Notes: a model not told the origin generated them from the sequence alone. Shown: positions 15,542 through 27,252, counted from the stretch's first letter. The stretch: 35,777 bases of DNA from Streptomyces sp. A012304 (GCF_026008495.1 NZ_BQUN01000006.1:1-35777); one strand, 5' to 3'. Translations and numbers: made by a program.

Positions 15542-16483
15542 CTACTGCTCTTGCCGGCCGTCGGCGGGCTCGTTCGCGTTCGGGGTGACCGTGACGGTCA
15601 CCGTCGGCGTGGGGACCGGCTTGGGCTTGGTGGGCAGCACCGTGTCGCGCGGGTCCTTCTTCGGCGCCTCGACGACGACACCGACGATGTCGAGCTTCGT
15701 GAAGCTGACGTACGGCGTGACGTAGAGGGTGCGGGTCAGGTCGCCGCCGGAGGGGTCGACACGGGAGACCACGCCGACGGGGACGCCGGGCACGAAGGGC
15801 TTGTCGGCCTGCGAACCGAAGGTGACCAGCCGGTCGCCCTTGCGCACGTCGGCCTTGCCGTTGAGGAGTTCCACGCGCAGCGGGCGGTCGCCCTGCCCGG
15901 AGGCGAAGCCCAGTTCGTCGCTGGCCTCCATCCGGGTGCCGACGGTGAAGTCGGGGTCGTTGGCGAGCAGCACGGTGGAGGTGCTCGGACCGACCGTCGT
16001 CACCCGTCCGACCAGTCCGTCGCCGTTGAGCACGGTCATGTCGCGTTTGATGCCGTCGCCCGCCCCGACGTCGATGGTGACGGTCCAGGAGAAGCCCTGG
16101 GCCGCTCCTATCGCGATGACCTCGGCGCCCTTGATGCCGTACTGGCCGGCACCGGCGGTCCTGAGCATCTTGTCGAGCTGCGCCAGTCGGCTGCGGTTGC
16201 GGTCGTCGCTGCCCAGCTTCGCCTTGAGGGCCGCGTTCTCCTTCTCCAGCGCCGCGAGCCGGTCGTGGCGCTCACCGGATTCGCGGACCGCGGCGACGGC
16301 GTTGCCGACCGGGTCGACCGCCGAGGACACACCGTCCTCGATCGGACCGAAGACCGCGGCCGCGGCCTGTCGGGCACCGTCGACCGGGGAGTCCTCCCCG
16401 CCGCGGATGTCCACCGTGATCAGCGCGAACGCGACGGCGATCAGCAGCACCAGGAGCAGCCGGCTCTCTCGTGTGTCCCTCAC
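15542..16483 (-). CDS. mreC: Rod shape-determining protein MreC
   Basis: A 313-residue bitopic protein: one membrane anchor (about 8-25, LLLVLLIAVAFALITV), a coiled coil (about 66-108, with AALEKENAALKAKL), then the beta-rich MreC domain (about 115-275, including GDGIKRDMTVLNGDGLVGRV and GFASGQGDRPLRVELL). The end is a Thr/Pro/Val tail (PTPTVTVTVTP). MreC forms filaments outside the membrane and activates the PBP2-RodA pair. The GTG at 16483 starts just before the anchor; the nearest ribosome-like site (AGGAAGGG) is rather far, about 14 bases away. A 192-base gap separates it from mreB, holding a terminator and a 10-bp phased repeat, so mreC may be expressed partly by read-through or from its own promoter. 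Confidence 0.94.
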   Translation of the reverse strand: MRDTRESRLLLVLLIAVAFALITVDIRGGEDSPVDGARQAAAAVFGPIEDGVSSAVDPVGNAVAAVRESGERHDRLAALEKENAALKAKLGSDDRNRSRLAQLDKMLRTAGAGQYGIKGAEVIAIGAAQGFSWTVTIDVGAGDGIKRDMTVLNGDGLVGRVTTVGPSTSTVLLANDPDFTVGTRMEASDELGFASGQGDRPLRVELLNGKADVRKGDRLVTFGSQADKPFVPGVPVGVVSRVDPSGGDLTRTLYVTPYVSFTKLDIVGVVVEAPKKDPRDTVLPTKPKPVPTPTVTVTVTPNANEPADGRQEQ

Positions 16484-16510
16484 GTGCGGCGGCCGTGCCC
16501 TTCCTCATAG

Positions 16511-16610
16511 GAGCGATATGGGGGCGTTGTGGAGCTTTGGAAGGCCATGGGGAGCTATGCGTGGTTGTACGGAGCCATGCGGAGCTGTCCAGAGCCTTTC
16601 GGAGCGTATG
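16511..16610. repeat. Phased 10-bp degenerate tandem repeat upstream of mreC
   Basis: Read on the plus strand in 10-base steps from 16511, units resemble GGAGCNNTGN. GGAGC begins exactly at 16531, 16551, 16571, 16581 and 16601, with AGAGC at 16591 and looser copies at 16521 and 16541; one more GGAGC starts at 16510, one base out of phase. The period is one DNA helical turn and is not a multiple of three. On the mreC transcript it reads as repeated GCUCC, complementary to GGAGC. It lies in the mreC leader. Confidence 0.6.
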
Positions 16611-16626
16611 CCTCTATATCAACGAT

Positions 16627-16660
16627 CCGCCGCACGAGTGGAGATCATCTCGTACGGCGG
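16627..16660 (-). terminator. Terminator after mreB
   Basis: A 12-bp stem (16627-16638 with 16649-16660; one G-T pair in the minus-strand RNA) with a 10-base loop begins 16 bases after the mreB stop. It suggests that mreB is largely transcribed alone, with mreC by read-through or a separate promoter. Confidence 0.75.
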
Positions 16661-16675
16661 AATCGAAGCGTCACG

Positions 16676-17707
16676 TCATCTGCGCGGCGCGGCGTCCAGG
16701 ACCTGCTGGAGCGCCTCGAACTCCTCGACGCACTTGCCCGATCCGAGCGCCACGCTGTCCAGCGGGTCCTCGGCGATGTGAATGGGCATGCCGGTCTCGC
16801 GCCGCAGCCGCTCGTCCAGTCCGCGCAGCAGGGCGCCGCCGCCGGTCAGAACGATTCCTCGGTCCATGATGTCGCCGGACAGCTCCGGCGGACACTTGTC
16901 GAGCGTCGTCTTCACGGCGTCGACGATCGCGTTGACGGGTTCTTCGATCGCCTTGCGCACCTCGGCGGCCGAGATGACGACGGTCTTGGGCAGCCCGGAG
17001 ACGAGGTCCCGGCCGCGGATTTCGGTGTGCTCGTCGGAGTCCAGGTCGTACGCCGAGCCGATGGTGATCTTGATCTGCTCGGCCGTCCGCTCACCCAGGA
17101 GGAGGCTGTACTCCTTCTTGATGTGCTGGATGATCGCGTTGTCCAGCTCGTCGCCCGCGACACGGATGGACTGGGCGGTGACGATGCCGCCGAGGGAGAT
17201 GACCGCGACCTCCGTGGTGCCGCCGCCGATGTCCACCACCATGTTGCCCGTGGCCTCGTGGACCGGCAGGCCGGAGCCGATGGCCGCGGCCATGGGCTCC
17301 TCGATGATGTGCACCTGACGTGCACCGGCCTGCGTCGACGCCTCGATGACGGCACGGCGCTCGACGCCGGTGATACCGGAGGGCACACAGACGACGACAC
17401 GCGGACGGGCCAGATACCGCCGCTTGTGGATCTTCAGGATGAAGTAGCGGAGCATCCGCTCGGTGATCTCGAAGTCGGCGATGACGCCGTCCTTCAGCGG
17501 ACGCACGGCGACGATGTTGCCGGGGGTGCGTCCGATCATCTTCTTGGCTTCGGCACCGACCGCGAGGATGCCACCGGTGTTGGTGTTGATCGCGACGACG
17601 GACGGCTCGTTGAGTACGATCCCGCGACCCCTGACGTACACCAGCGTGTTGGCGGTCCCGAGGTCGACAGCCATGTCACGGCCGATGAACGACATTGAGT
17701 TCCCCAT
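16676..17707 (-). CDS. mreB: Actin-like rod shape protein MreB
   Basis: A 343-residue bacterial actin. Visible motifs are the phosphate-1 loop [11 protein letters not shown] (about 13-23), [15 protein letters not shown], phosphate-2 [18 protein letters not shown] (about 165-182) and the adenosine motif [16 protein letters not shown] (about 289-304). MreB polymerises with ATP along the membrane; in Streptomyces it mainly serves sporulation and spore-wall integrity rather than hyphal growth. The start is taken at the ATG at 17707 ([11 protein letters not shown]). An internal ATG at 17695, with GGGG 6 bases upstream, is the alternative, and in-frame codons further upstream lie in leader DNA. It is followed by a terminator hairpin and then mreC. 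A 310-base gap upstream separates it from ndk and holds its promoter region. Confidence 0.97.
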   Translation of the reverse strand: MGNSMSFIGRDMAVDLGTANTLVYVRGRGIVLNEPSVVAINTNTGGILAVGAEAKKMIGRTPGNIVAVRPLKDGVIADFEITERMLRYFILKIHKRRYLARPRVVVCVPSGITGVERRAVIEASTQAGARQVHIIEEPMAAAIGSGLPVHEATGNMVVDIGGGTTEVAVISLGGIVTAQSIRVAGDELDNAIIQHIKKEYSLLLGERTAEQIKITIGSAYDLDSDEHTEIRGRDLVSGLPKTVVISAAEVRKAIEEPVNAIVDAVKTTLDKCPPELSGDIMDRGIVLTGGGALLRGLDERLRRETGMPIHIAEDPLDSVALGSGKCVEEFEALQQVLDAAPRR

Positions 17708-17913
17708 CAGGATTCGACTGGCCTTCCCATGAGCTTTTGAGGGCTTTTCAGGTCGGCGAGGTGGGTGCTGTGACGTGAAGGCTTCCATCGTAAACGCGCC
17801 TGCACGAACACTGCGCGAGGGTCTTCGCCATTGTCAGCAGATGCCGCGGCCGCCCGCTTGTGGAGACGGTCCATAGGGGGCACGCGTTCCCTCGATCGGC
17901 ACGCATATGCCAA
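17708..17913 (-). promoter_or_regulatory. mreB upstream region
   Basis: No gene is seen between mreB and the ndk terminator. A TACGAT at 17787-17792 (minus strand) fits a -10 box and would give a leader of about 75 bases; no matching TTGACN -35 lies at the right distance. mreB of S. coelicolor is known to be developmentally controlled, so an alternative sigma factor is possible (inference). Confidence 0.4.
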
Positions 17914-17941
17914 GGGACGGCCGAAAAGGTACGGCCGTCCC
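17914..17941 (-). terminator. Terminator after ndk
   Basis: A perfect 10-bp stem GGGACGGCCG / CGGCCGTCCC with an 8-base loop containing a run of T in the minus-strand RNA loop begins 76 bases beyond the ndk stop. It separates ndk from mreB. Confidence 0.8.
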
Positions 17942-18017
17942 AGCTCAGGCGAGACAACGAAGTGACGGAGCCTCAGAAAAATCCGCGAAACGTCCGCGTC
18001 CGAAGCCGAACCGTGGC

Positions 18018-18431
18018 TCAGCCACGGCCCGGGAAGAAGAGCTTCACCTCGCGCTCGGCGGACTCCTCGGAGTCGGAGGCGTGGATGAGGTTCTCGCGGA
18101 CGATGACGCCGTAGTCACCGCGGATGGAGCCCGGCGCGGCGGCGATCGGGTCGGTCGGACCGGCGAGCTGACGCACACCCTCGATGACCCGCTCGCCCTC
18201 GACGATCAGCGCGACGACCGGCCCGGAGGACATGAACTCCACCAGCGGCTCGTAGAAGGGCTTGCCCTTGTGCTCGCCGTAGTGCTGCTCCAGCGTGTCC
18301 TGGTCCAGGGTGCGCAGCTCCAGCGCGGTGATCGTCCAGCCGGCCTTGCGCTCGATACGGCTGATGATCTCGCCGGTCAGGCCACGACGGACGGCGTCGG
18401 GCTTGAGGAGGACGAGGGTGCGCTGGCTCAC
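18018..18431 (-). CDS. ndk: Nucleoside diphosphate kinase
   Basis: A 137-residue protein of normal family length that transfers the gamma phosphate from ATP to NDPs through a phosphohistidine. The sequence shows the N-terminal [19 protein letters not shown] (Lys10 contacts phosphate), the middle [15 protein letters not shown], and the active-site signature NLIHASDS with the catalytic His at 117. GTG start at 18431, with AAGGAG 6 bases upstream. It follows the DUF4233 gene by 62 bases and is closed by a terminator, so it may be the last gene of a valS-folC-DUF4233-ndk series or have its own promoter. The order folC, DUF4233, ndk is common in actinobacteria. Confidence 0.98.
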   Translation of the reverse strand: MSQRTLVLLKPDAVRRGLTGEIISRIERKAGWTITALELRTLDQDTLEQHYGEHKGKPFYEPLVEFMSSGPVVALIVEGERVIEGVRQLAGPTDPIAAAPGSIRGDYGVIVRENLIHASDSEESAEREVKLFFPGRG

Positions 18432-18493
18432 GGAGGGCTCCTTCTACTGCGGTGTGCGGTGGGACGAGATTACAGGGCGTGTCCGGGCCCGTG

Positions 18494-18859
18494 TCACACA
18501 GCGTCAGCGGTCTCCGAGGCGGAGGAACCGCCCTCCGCGGCGAAGCGGGCCTTCGCCTCGTCGATCTTGCGGCCGAAGTGCACGGACGCCCACCACAGGC
18601 CCCCGAAGAGCACCCCCAGGACGAACATCATCGGCACGAAGAAGCCGGCGGCGACCAGCGCGACCTGGAGGGCCCAGCCGAGGGCGACGCCCCCGGGCCG
18701 GGTGACCATGCCGCACAGCACCACGCTCAGGAACATCGCGATCCCGCACACCGTCCACACCGTGGACATGGACAGGTCGGGGTCCTTCATGGCGACCAGT
18801 CCGGCGAAGCCGATGATGAAGAACTCACCGATCAGGGTCGAGGAACACAGCGTACGCAT
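18494..18859 (-). CDS. DUF4233 small membrane protein
   Basis: A 121-residue membrane protein matching the DUF4233 family found between folC and ndk in actinobacteria. The start MRTLCSSTLIGEFFIIGFAGLVAMKDPDLS is typical. Hydrophobic segments lie at about 8-25, 32-52 and 62-90, the last two separated by a short Arg-bearing turn (VTRPGG). The C-terminus (about 91-121) is polar and likely cytoplasmic. Its function is unknown. It begins 9 bases after the folC stop, so it is almost surely co-transcribed and perhaps coupled to folC. Confidence 0.9.
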   Translation of the reverse strand: MRTLCSSTLIGEFFIIGFAGLVAMKDPDLSMSTVWTVCGIAMFLSVVLCGMVTRPGGVALGWALQVALVAAGFFVPMMFVLGVLFGGLWWASVHFGRKIDEAKARFAAEGGSSASETADAV

Positions 18860-18868
18860 CTCGGGGTC

Positions 18869-20383
18869 TCAGCCCTTCCCCAGCAGCAGTCGGGCCTCCC
18901 CGACGGTGATGACGGAACCGGTGACGAGCACGCCCCCGCCGGCGAACTCGCCCTCCTCCTCGGCGAGCGTGATCGCCGCCTCCAGGGCGTCGGGCAGCCG
19001 CGGCTCGACCTGGACGCGCTCCTCGCCGAACACCTCGACGGCGACCGCGGCCAGCTCGTCTGCGTCCATCGCCCGGTGGCTGGAGTTCTGGGTGACGACG
19101 ACCTCCGCGAAGATCGGCTCGAAGGCCTCCAGCAGCCCCCGTACGTTCTTGTCGCCGCTGGCCCCGACCACGCCGATCAGCCGGCTGAAGTCGAAGGCCT
19201 CACCGATCGCCTCGGCGGTGGCGCGGGCACCGGCCGGGTTGTGGGCGGCGTCGAGCACGACGGTCGGGGACCGCCGTACGACCTCCAGCCGGCCCGGGGA
19301 GGACACGGCCGCGAAGGCCTTGCGCACGGTGTCGATGTCCAGCGGCTCGGGCCGCTGGGAGCCGACGCCGAAGAACGCCTCCACCGCGGCGAGCGCGACG
19401 GCGGCGTTGTGCGCCTGGTAGGCGCCGTGCAGCGGGAGGTACACCTCGGAGTACTCGCCGCCCAGCCCGCGCAGGGTGAGCAGCTGTCCGCCGACGGCCA
19501 CCTGCCGGGCGACGACGCCGAACTCCAGCCCCTCACGGGCCACCGTCGCGTCCACCTCGACGGCCTTCTTCAGCAGGACCTGGGCGGCGTCGACGGGCTG
19601 CTGGGCCAGGATGACGGTCGCGTCCTGCTTGACGATGCCGGCCTTCTCGGCGGCGATCGCGGCGGGCGCCCCGCCGAGCCGGTCGGTGTGGTCGAGGTCG
19701 ATGGGGGTGACGACGGCGACGTCCCCGTCGATCACGTTGGTGGCGTCCCAGGAGCCGCCCATCCCGACCTCCACGACCGCCACGTCCACGGGCGCGTCGG
19801 CGAAGGCGGCGTACGCCATGCCGGTGAGCACCTCGAAGAACGACAGCCGGTACTCCTGCGCGCCGTCGACCATCTCGAGGTACGGCTTGATGTCGTGGTA
19901 CGTCTCGATGAACCGCTCGGCCGAGATGGGCGCGCCGTCCAGGCTGATGCGCTCGGTGATCGACTGGACGTGCGGGGAGGTGTACCGCCCGGTCCGCAGC
20001 TCGAAGGCGCCGAGGAGGGCCTCGATCATGCGGGCCGTGGAGGTCTTGCCGTTGGTCCCCGTGATGTGGATGGAGGGGTACGACCGCTGCGGCTCGCCCA
20101 GCACGTCCATCAGCGCGGCGATCCGGGTGACGGACGGCTCCAGCTTCGTCTCGCCCCAGCGGGTGGCCAGCTCCGCCTCGACCTCGCGCAGGGCCTTGTC
20201 GACCTCGGGGTCCTCGGGCCGGGCGGGCACATCGGCCTGCGGCGGCCCGCCCTGGGTGCGCAGGGTACGGCTGCCTGCCTCGATGACGGCGAGATCCGGG
20301 TCGCGGTCGGTCTCGGCCGCGACGATCTCGTCGAAGGAGTCGAGGGGGTCGGGCTGGTCCTGGTTGCCGGGGAGGTCGCTCAC
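18869..20383 (-). CDS. folC: Folylpolyglutamate/dihydrofolate synthase
   Basis: A 504-residue Mur-ligase-fold enzyme that adds glutamate to dihydropteroate or tetrahydrofolates using ATP. Motifs are the P-loop GTNGKTS (109-115), RTGRYTSPHVQSITERI (about 131-147, folate-binding loop), VEVGMGGSWDATN, TPIDLDHTDRLGG and VVLDAAHNPAGA. It is longer than E. coli FolC (about 420) because of an acidic N-terminal extension of about 75 residues, which I recall from Streptomyces orthologues. The GTG at 20383 has no Shine-Dalgarno, but TAGACT (20390-20395) ends 6 bases before it, so the message may be leaderless. It is downstream of valS across a large inverted repeat and upstream of DUF4233 by 9 bases. 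Confidence 0.95.
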   Translation of the reverse strand: MSDLPGNQDQPDPLDSFDEIVAAETDRDPDLAVIEAGSRTLRTQGGPPQADVPARPEDPEVDKALREVEAELATRWGETKLEPSVTRIAALMDVLGEPQRSYPSIHITGTNGKTSTARMIEALLGAFELRTGRYTSPHVQSITERISLDGAPISAERFIETYHDIKPYLEMVDGAQEYRLSFFEVLTGMAYAAFADAPVDVAVVEVGMGGSWDATNVIDGDVAVVTPIDLDHTDRLGGAPAAIAAEKAGIVKQDATVILAQQPVDAAQVLLKKAVEVDATVAREGLEFGVVARQVAVGGQLLTLRGLGGEYSEVYLPLHGAYQAHNAAVALAAVEAFFGVGSQRPEPLDIDTVRKAFAAVSSPGRLEVVRRSPTVVLDAAHNPAGARATAEAIGEAFDFSRLIGVVGASGDKNVRGLLEAFEPIFAEVVVTQNSSHRAMDADELAAVAVEVFGEERVQVEPRLPDALEAAITLAEEEGEFAGGGVLVTGSVITVGEARLLLGKG

Positions 20384-20389
20384 GGAGTC

Positions 20390-20395
20390 AGTCTA
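20390..20395 (-). promoter_or_regulatory. Putative -10 for a leaderless folC message
   Basis: TAGACT fits TANNNT and ends 6 bases before the GTG start at 20383, placing the expected transcription start on or next to the start codon. No good -35 is visible, since the upstream DNA is the valS hairpin. Confidence 0.4.
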
Positions 20396-20396
20396 C

Positions 20397-20456
20397 GTAC
20401 CCGCCCACGGGCGGTCGCGCCGCTGATCCGGCTCGACCGCCCACAGGCGGCGGGTA

Positions 20457-20457
<1 letters not shown>
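20397..20457 (-). terminator. Large inverted repeat after valS
   Basis: GTACCCGCC (20397-20405) pairs with GGCGGGTAC (20449-20457), and GGGCGGTCG (20409-20417) with CGACCGCCC (20434-20442), forming a two-part hairpin of about 60 bases. It begins at the valS stop and ends next to the folC -10. Likely a terminator or attenuator between the two genes. Confidence 0.7.
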
Positions 20458-23081
<2,624 letters not shown>

Positions 23082-23217
23082 GGGCTCAGTTTAGAGGCGT
23101 CACGGCGCAGTCCCGAAACGCGTTTGTTCTGTAACGGTGGGGGCCCCGGCGCCATGGGCCGCTCACCTGTGAGCCAGGATGTGAAAACCACATAAGCATC
23201 TGGAGGGGAACCCAGAA

Positions 23218-24192
23218 ATGAGCTACAACCAGCCGGGCCCGTACGGCGGGCAGCAGCCCCAGCAGCCCGGTCCGTACGGCCAGCCGGGCCCGTACGGCCA
23301 GCCGCCGCAGGCGCCCCAGCCCGGCTACGGCTACCCCCAGCAGCCCCCGCAGGGCGTCCCGCCCCAGGCCCCGCCGTACGGCCAGCAGCCCCCCGCCTAC
23401 GGTCAGCAGCCTCCCTACGGCCAGCAGCCGCCGTACGGGCAGCAGCCGCCCTACGGCCAGGCCCCGTACGGCGTGCCGCAGCCGCCGGCGGCCGGCGGCG
23501 GGAAGAAGAAGGCCGGGATCATCATCGGCGCGGTCGCGGTCGTGGCCGCGATCGGTGTGGGCGCGTACTTCGTGCTCGGCGGGGGCGGCGCGGGCGGCCT
23601 GGAGGACGACGGCGCGCACACGCTGACGACGCCGGCGACCGTGCTCGGCGACTACAAGCGGGCCTCCAAGGACGGCGCGACGGCCGGCGACGACTCGGTG
23701 GCGGAGCTGGAGAAGAGCGGCGTCAAGAACGGCAAGTCGGTCATCGGCTTCTACTCGACGGCCGACCTCACCGGCTACGACCCCAAGGACCCGAGCACGC
23801 TGCCCGACGAGACGGAACTGGCGACGGCCAAGGGCATCACCTACGCCGGCGCGTACGGCGAGATCGCCGACCCCGAGAAGGCGCTCGACACGTTCTTCGC
23901 CAACTTCAAGAAGTCGTCCCAGGAGAGCTCCTCCAGCAGCAGCTCGTCGGGCAAGAGCGAGCTGGTCGGCGAGCCCGAGGAGGCCGAGATCGACGGCGCG
24001 GTGATGAAGTGCCAGGCGGCCAAGGGCACGGACCAGAGGACCAAGCAGGAGAAGACCGACTGGTTCTGCGCGTGGGCCGACTACAGCACCATCGCCATGG
24101 TCTCGCCGGGTGACGCCACGAAGGGCGTCACCAAGGACGTGGCGATCGACATCACCAAGAAGCTCCGCGAGGAGGTCCGCGTCAAGGCGTGA
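23218..24192 (+). CDS. Pro/Gln/Tyr-rich single-pass membrane protein
   Basis: A 324-residue protein. Residues 1-90 are low-complexity Pro/Gln/Gly/Tyr sequence with YGQQPP repeated four times between 55 and 80 and PGPYG repeats before. KKK (96-98) precedes one membrane segment (99-120, [20 protein letters not shown]), so the repeat arm should be cytoplasmic. The outside domain (about 125-324) carries a Ser tract (SSSSSSSS near 236-243) and two Cys (about 263 and 283) that could pair. I recognise the architecture, common in Streptomyces, but no enzymatic domain. The ATG at 23218 has GGAGGGG about 9 bases upstream. It is divergent from valS and ends in a strong terminator shared with clpX. Function is unknown. 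Confidence 0.88.
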   Translation: MSYNQPGPYGGQQPQQPGPYGQPGPYGQPPQAPQPGYGYPQQPPQGVPPQAPPYGQQPPAYGQQPPYGQQPPYGQQPPYGQAPYGVPQPPAAGGGKKKAGIIIGAVAVVAAIGVGAYFVLGGGGAGGLEDDGAHTLTTPATVLGDYKRASKDGATAGDDSVAELEKSGVKNGKSVIGFYSTADLTGYDPKDPSTLPDETELATAKGITYAGAYGEIADPEKALDTFFANFKKSSQESSSSSSSSGKSELVGEPEEAEIDGAVMKCQAAKGTDQRTKQEKTDWFCAWADYSTIAMVSPGDATKGVTKDVAIDITKKLREEVRVKA

Positions 24193-24207
24193 CACGGCGC
24201 CTCAACC

Positions 24208-24245
24208 ACGAAGGGGCCCCGGTCGGTTGACCGGGGCCCCTTCGT
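24208..24245. terminator. Strong bidirectional terminator before clpX end
   Basis: A perfect 17-bp stem (24208-24224 with 24229-24245) with loop GGTT lies between the convergent membrane-protein gene and clpX, 16 bases from each stop. Confidence 0.93.
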
Positions 24246-24261
24246 CGTGGTCACGCTGTGG

Positions 24262-25551
24262 TCAGGCCGTCTTCTGCTCGCCCGGGCCGCGGCCGCCGCG
24301 CGCGTCGCGCGGGATGAGGGTCGGGTTGACGTTGGAGTGGACGACGTCGGCGGTGATGACGACGCGGGCCACGTCCTTGCGGGACGGGACCTCGTACATC
24401 ACCGACATCAGCACCTCCTCCATGATGGCGCGCAGGCCGCGCGCGCCGGTCTGGCGCAGGATCGCCTGGTCGGCGATGGCCTCCAGGGCCTCCCGCTCGA
24501 AGTCCAGCTCCACGCCGTCGAGTTCGAACAGGCGCTGGTACTGCTTCACCAGCGCGTTGCGCGGCTCGACCAGGATCTGCAGGAGGGCCTCGCGGTCGAG
24601 GTTGTGGACCGAGGTGATGACCGGCAGCCGGCCGATGAACTCGGGGATCATGCCGAACTTGACCAGGTCCTCGGGCATGACGTCCTCGAACTGGTCCTTG
24701 GCCTCGAGCTCCCGCTTCGAGCGGATCGTCGCGCCGAAGCCGATGCCCTTGGCACCCGCCCGGGACTCGATGATCTTCTCCAGGCCCGCGAAGGCACCGC
24801 CCACGATGAACAGGACGTTCGTCGTGTCGATCTGGATGAACTCCTGGTGGGGGTGCTTGCGTCCGCCCTGCGGCGGGACCGAGGCGGTGGTGCCCTCCAG
24901 GATCTTCAGCAGGGCCTGCTGGACGCCCTCGCCGCTGACGTCACGCGTGATCGACGGGTTTTCGCTCTTCCGGGCGACCTTGTCGATCTCGTCGATGTAG
25001 ATGATCCCGGTCTCGGCCTTCTTGACGTCGTAGTCGGCGGCCTGGATCAGCTTCAGCAGGATGTTCTCGACGTCCTCGCCGACGTACCCCGCCTCGGTGA
25101 GCGCGGTGGCGTCCGCGATCGCGAACGGCACGTTCAGCATGCGCGCGAGGGTCTGCGCGAGGAGGGTCTTGCCGGAGCCCGTGGGGCCCAGCAGGAGGAT
25201 GTTGGACTTCGCCAACTCGATGGCGTCGTCGCGGCCTTGGGCGCCGCCGTTCTCGCCGGCCTGGACGCGCTTGTAGTGGTTGTACACCGCGACCGACAGG
25301 GCCTTCTTGGCGGCCTCCTGGCCGACCACGTAGCCCTCGAGGAACTCGTAGATCTCGCGCGGCTTCGGGAGTTCCTCCCAGCGAACCTCGCTGGTCTCCG
25401 CGAGCTCTTCCTCGATGATCTCGTTGCAGAGGTCGATGCACTCGTCGCAGATGTACACACCGGGCCCTGCGATGAGCTTCTTGACCTGCTTCTGGCTCTT
25501 GCCGCAGAACGAGCACTTGAGCAGATCGCCGCCGTCACCGATGCGTGCCAC
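24262..25551 (-). CDS. clpX: ATP-dependent Clp protease ATP-binding subunit ClpX
   Basis: A 429-residue AAA+ unfoldase that feeds substrates into ClpP. The N-terminal C4 zinc domain has C13-x2-C16 and C35-x2-C38 for adaptor and substrate binding. Walker A is GPTGSGKT (122-129), Walker B is YIDEID with D187-E188, and the IGF loop (270-272, GIGFGA) docks on ClpP. Sensor II falls in [13 protein letters not shown]. The GTG at 25551 ([13 protein letters not shown]) is chosen because GGGGAAG lies just upstream and the zinc domain begins at once; an in-frame extension upstream covers promoter DNA. In Streptomyces clpX is transcribed separately from clpP1P2, which fits the 193-base gap with its large hairpin. 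Confidence 0.97.
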   Translation of the reverse strand: MARIGDGGDLLKCSFCGKSQKQVKKLIAGPGVYICDECIDLCNEIIEEELAETSEVRWEELPKPREIYEFLEGYVVGQEAAKKALSVAVYNHYKRVQAGENGGAQGRDDAIELAKSNILLLGPTGSGKTLLAQTLARMLNVPFAIADATALTEAGYVGEDVENILLKLIQAADYDVKKAETGIIYIDEIDKVARKSENPSITRDVSGEGVQQALLKILEGTTASVPPQGGRKHPHQEFIQIDTTNVLFIVGGAFAGLEKIIESRAGAKGIGFGATIRSKRELEAKDQFEDVMPEDLVKFGMIPEFIGRLPVITSVHNLDREALLQILVEPRNALVKQYQRLFELDGVELDFEREALEAIADQAILRQTGARGLRAIMEEVLMSVMYEVPSRKDVARVVITADVVHSNVNPTLIPRDARGGRGPGEQKTA

Positions 25552-25657
25552 GGTGTGCTTCCCCTTCGCCTGGGAGACGCCTGGACATCTTTCGAGTCCA
25601 GCGGCTCCTGGTGCTGCCTTATGTCGACGGTACCTTGCCGGGCCCCCCGTTCGGGCC

Positions 25658-25718
25658 CCCCTTGGCACGGTTCACGTCCGCGCATCGTCACGCGGACCGG
25701 TCACACGGTGCCAAGGGG
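25658..25718 (-). terminator. Nested inverted repeat between clpP2 and clpX
   Basis: An outer 11-bp stem CCCCTTGGCAC (25658-25668) / GTGCCAAGGGG (25708-25718) encloses a second hairpin GTCCGCG (25676-25682) / CGCGGAC (25691-25697). It starts 27 bases after the clpP2 stop. Just beyond, GGGCCCCCC occurs twice, 4 bases apart (about 25640-25661). It is likely the terminator of clpP1P2 and could affect clpX expression. Confidence 0.75.
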
Positions 25719-25744
25719 CGGCAGACGATACTCCCCCTCGCGCG

Positions 25745-26425
25745 CTAGCGCAGCGAGGTGTTGTTCATCTTCCGGGTCGAGATGATCTGGTCGATCAGGC
25801 CGTACGACAGGGCGTCCTCGGCCGTGAGGATCTTGTCGCGCTCGATGTCCTCGCGGATCTTCTCGATCGGCGTGGTGGAGTGCTTGGCCAGCATCTCCTC
25901 CAGCTGCGAGCGCATGCGCAGGATCTCGTTCGCGGCGATCTCCAGGTCGGAGACCTGGCCGCGGCCGGTCTCGCTGTACGGCTGGTGGATCAGCACGCGG
26001 GCGTTGGGCAGCGCCATGCGCTTGCCGGGCGTACCGGCGGCCAGCAGGACGGCGGCGGCGGAGGCCGCCTGGCCCATGCAGACCGTCTGGATGTCCGGCT
26101 TCACGAACTGCATCGTGTCGTAGATCGCCGTCAGCGCCGTGAAGGAGCCGCCGGGGCTGTTGATGTAGACCGAGATGTCCCGGTCGGGGTCCATCGACTC
26201 CAGGCACAGCAGCTGCGCCATGACGTCGTTGGCGGAGGCGTCGTCGATCTGGACGCCGAGGAAGATCACCCGCTCCTCGAAGAGCTTCGCGTACGGGTCG
26301 TACTCGCGGATGCCCTGGGAGGTGCGCTCCACGAAGCGCGGGATGACGTAGCGGGACTCGGCAGAGGGGCCGGTGTACTCGGCGCGCGTGCGGTCGTGCA
26401 GGCCGCTGCCGGGGAAGTCGTTCAC
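25745..26425 (-). CDS. clpP2: ATP-dependent Clp protease proteolytic subunit ClpP2
   Basis: A 226-residue serine protease subunit, second gene of the clpP1-clpP2 pair. The catalytic triad is Ser122 (GQAASAAA), His147 (LIHQPY) and Asp197 (IERDKIL). The [15 protein letters not shown] region (about 93-107) and the substrate-binding NSPGG loop (89-93) are intact. The N-terminal extension of about 40 residues ([20 protein letters not shown]) is longer than in ClpP1 and is probably a propeptide. GTG start at 26425, with AGGAG 5 bases upstream. It begins 113 bases after the clpP1 stop. ClpP1 and ClpP2 of actinobacteria form mixed barrels working with ClpX or ClpC. Confidence 0.97.
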   Translation of the reverse strand: MNDFPGSGLHDRTRAEYTGPSAESRYVIPRFVERTSQGIREYDPYAKLFEERVIFLGVQIDDASANDVMAQLLCLESMDPDRDISVYINSPGGSFTALTAIYDTMQFVKPDIQTVCMGQAASAAAVLLAAGTPGKRMALPNARVLIHQPYSETGRGQVSDLEIAANEILRMRSQLEEMLAKHSTTPIEKIREDIERDKILTAEDALSYGLIDQIISTRKMNNTSLR

Positions 26426-26538
26426 GGTGTCTCCTGGAGAGAGGGCTGGGGCGGTTACTCAAGGGGGCTGGACGGGGCTGTGACGGCCCCGGGGGCACCG
26501 GAGGCCGGTGGGGTCCCCCGCGGCCGCGATCGGCCCTG

Positions 26539-27159
26539 TCAGGCCGCCCCGGTGCCGCCGCCGCCCGGCATGCCGGCGGCCGTCGGGATCACGTCGTCGA
26601 TGAGGCCGTACTCCTTGGCCTCGAAGGCGTCGAACCAGCGGTCGCGGTCCGAGTCGCGGGTGATCTGCTCGACCGACTGGCCGGTGTGCTGGGCGGTCAG
26701 CTCGGCCATGCGCTTCTTGGTGTGCAGCAGCCGCTCGGCGTGGATCTTGATGTCGGAGGCCGAGCCCGCCAGACCGGCGGAGGGCTGGTGGATCAGGATC
26801 TCGGCGTTCGGCAGCGCGAAGCGCTTGCCGGGCGTACCCGCGCTGAGCAGGAACTGGCCCATCGAGGCCGCGAGGCCCATGGCGATGGTCACCACGTCGT
26901 TCTTGATGAACTGCATGGTGTCGTAGATCGCCATGCCGGCCGTGATCGAACCGCCGGGGCTGTTGATGTACAGGTAGATGTCCTTGTCCGGGTCGGCGGC
27001 AAGGAGCAGCAGCTGTGCGGTGATCTTGTTCGCGATGTCGTCGTCGACCGGCTGGCCGAGGAAGATGATCCGCTCGTTGAGCAGCCGGTTGTAGACCTGG
27101 TCACCGAGGCCGCCACCGATGGAAGGCTCGCCGGCGGCGGAGGGCATCAGATTCGTCAC
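26539..27159 (-). CDS. clpP1: ATP-dependent Clp protease proteolytic subunit ClpP1
   Basis: A 206-residue ClpP subunit. The catalytic triad is Ser99 (GLAASMGQ), His124 (LIHQPS) and Asp173 ([10 protein letters not shown]). The short N-terminal propeptide-like region ([17 protein letters not shown]) and Gly/Ala-rich C-terminus (PGGGGTGAA) flank the normal fold. The GTG at 27159, with AGGTGG just upstream, is preferred; an ATG at 27147 is the in-frame alternative. It is first of the clpP1P2 operon. Upstream lie a -10-like TAGGGT and a ClgR-type operator, consistent with the known activation of clpP1P2 by ClgR in Streptomyces. A terminator separates it from tig. Confidence 0.97.
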   Translation of the reverse strand: MTNLMPSAAGEPSIGGGLGDQVYNRLLNERIIFLGQPVDDDIANKITAQLLLLAADPDKDIYLYINSPGGSITAGMAIYDTMQFIKNDVVTIAMGLAASMGQFLLSAGTPGKRFALPNAEILIHQPSAGLAGSASDIKIHAERLLHTKKRMAELTAQHTGQSVEQITRDSDRDRWFDAFEAKEYGLIDDVIPTAAGMPGGGGTGAA

Positions 27160-27252
27160 GTATCCACCTGCTCGTCTTACGACGGCGTCCGGGCCGTCTC
27201 ACGTGTTCCTGCCTGGGGGCGTCAGGGGACTCCCCTGCCCCCGTATTCATGG

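Noticed and set aside
23082..23217. T-box or other riboswitch upstream of valS
   Set aside because: Only 136 bases separate the divergent genes, and neither a T-box sequence nor an antiterminator pair is visible.
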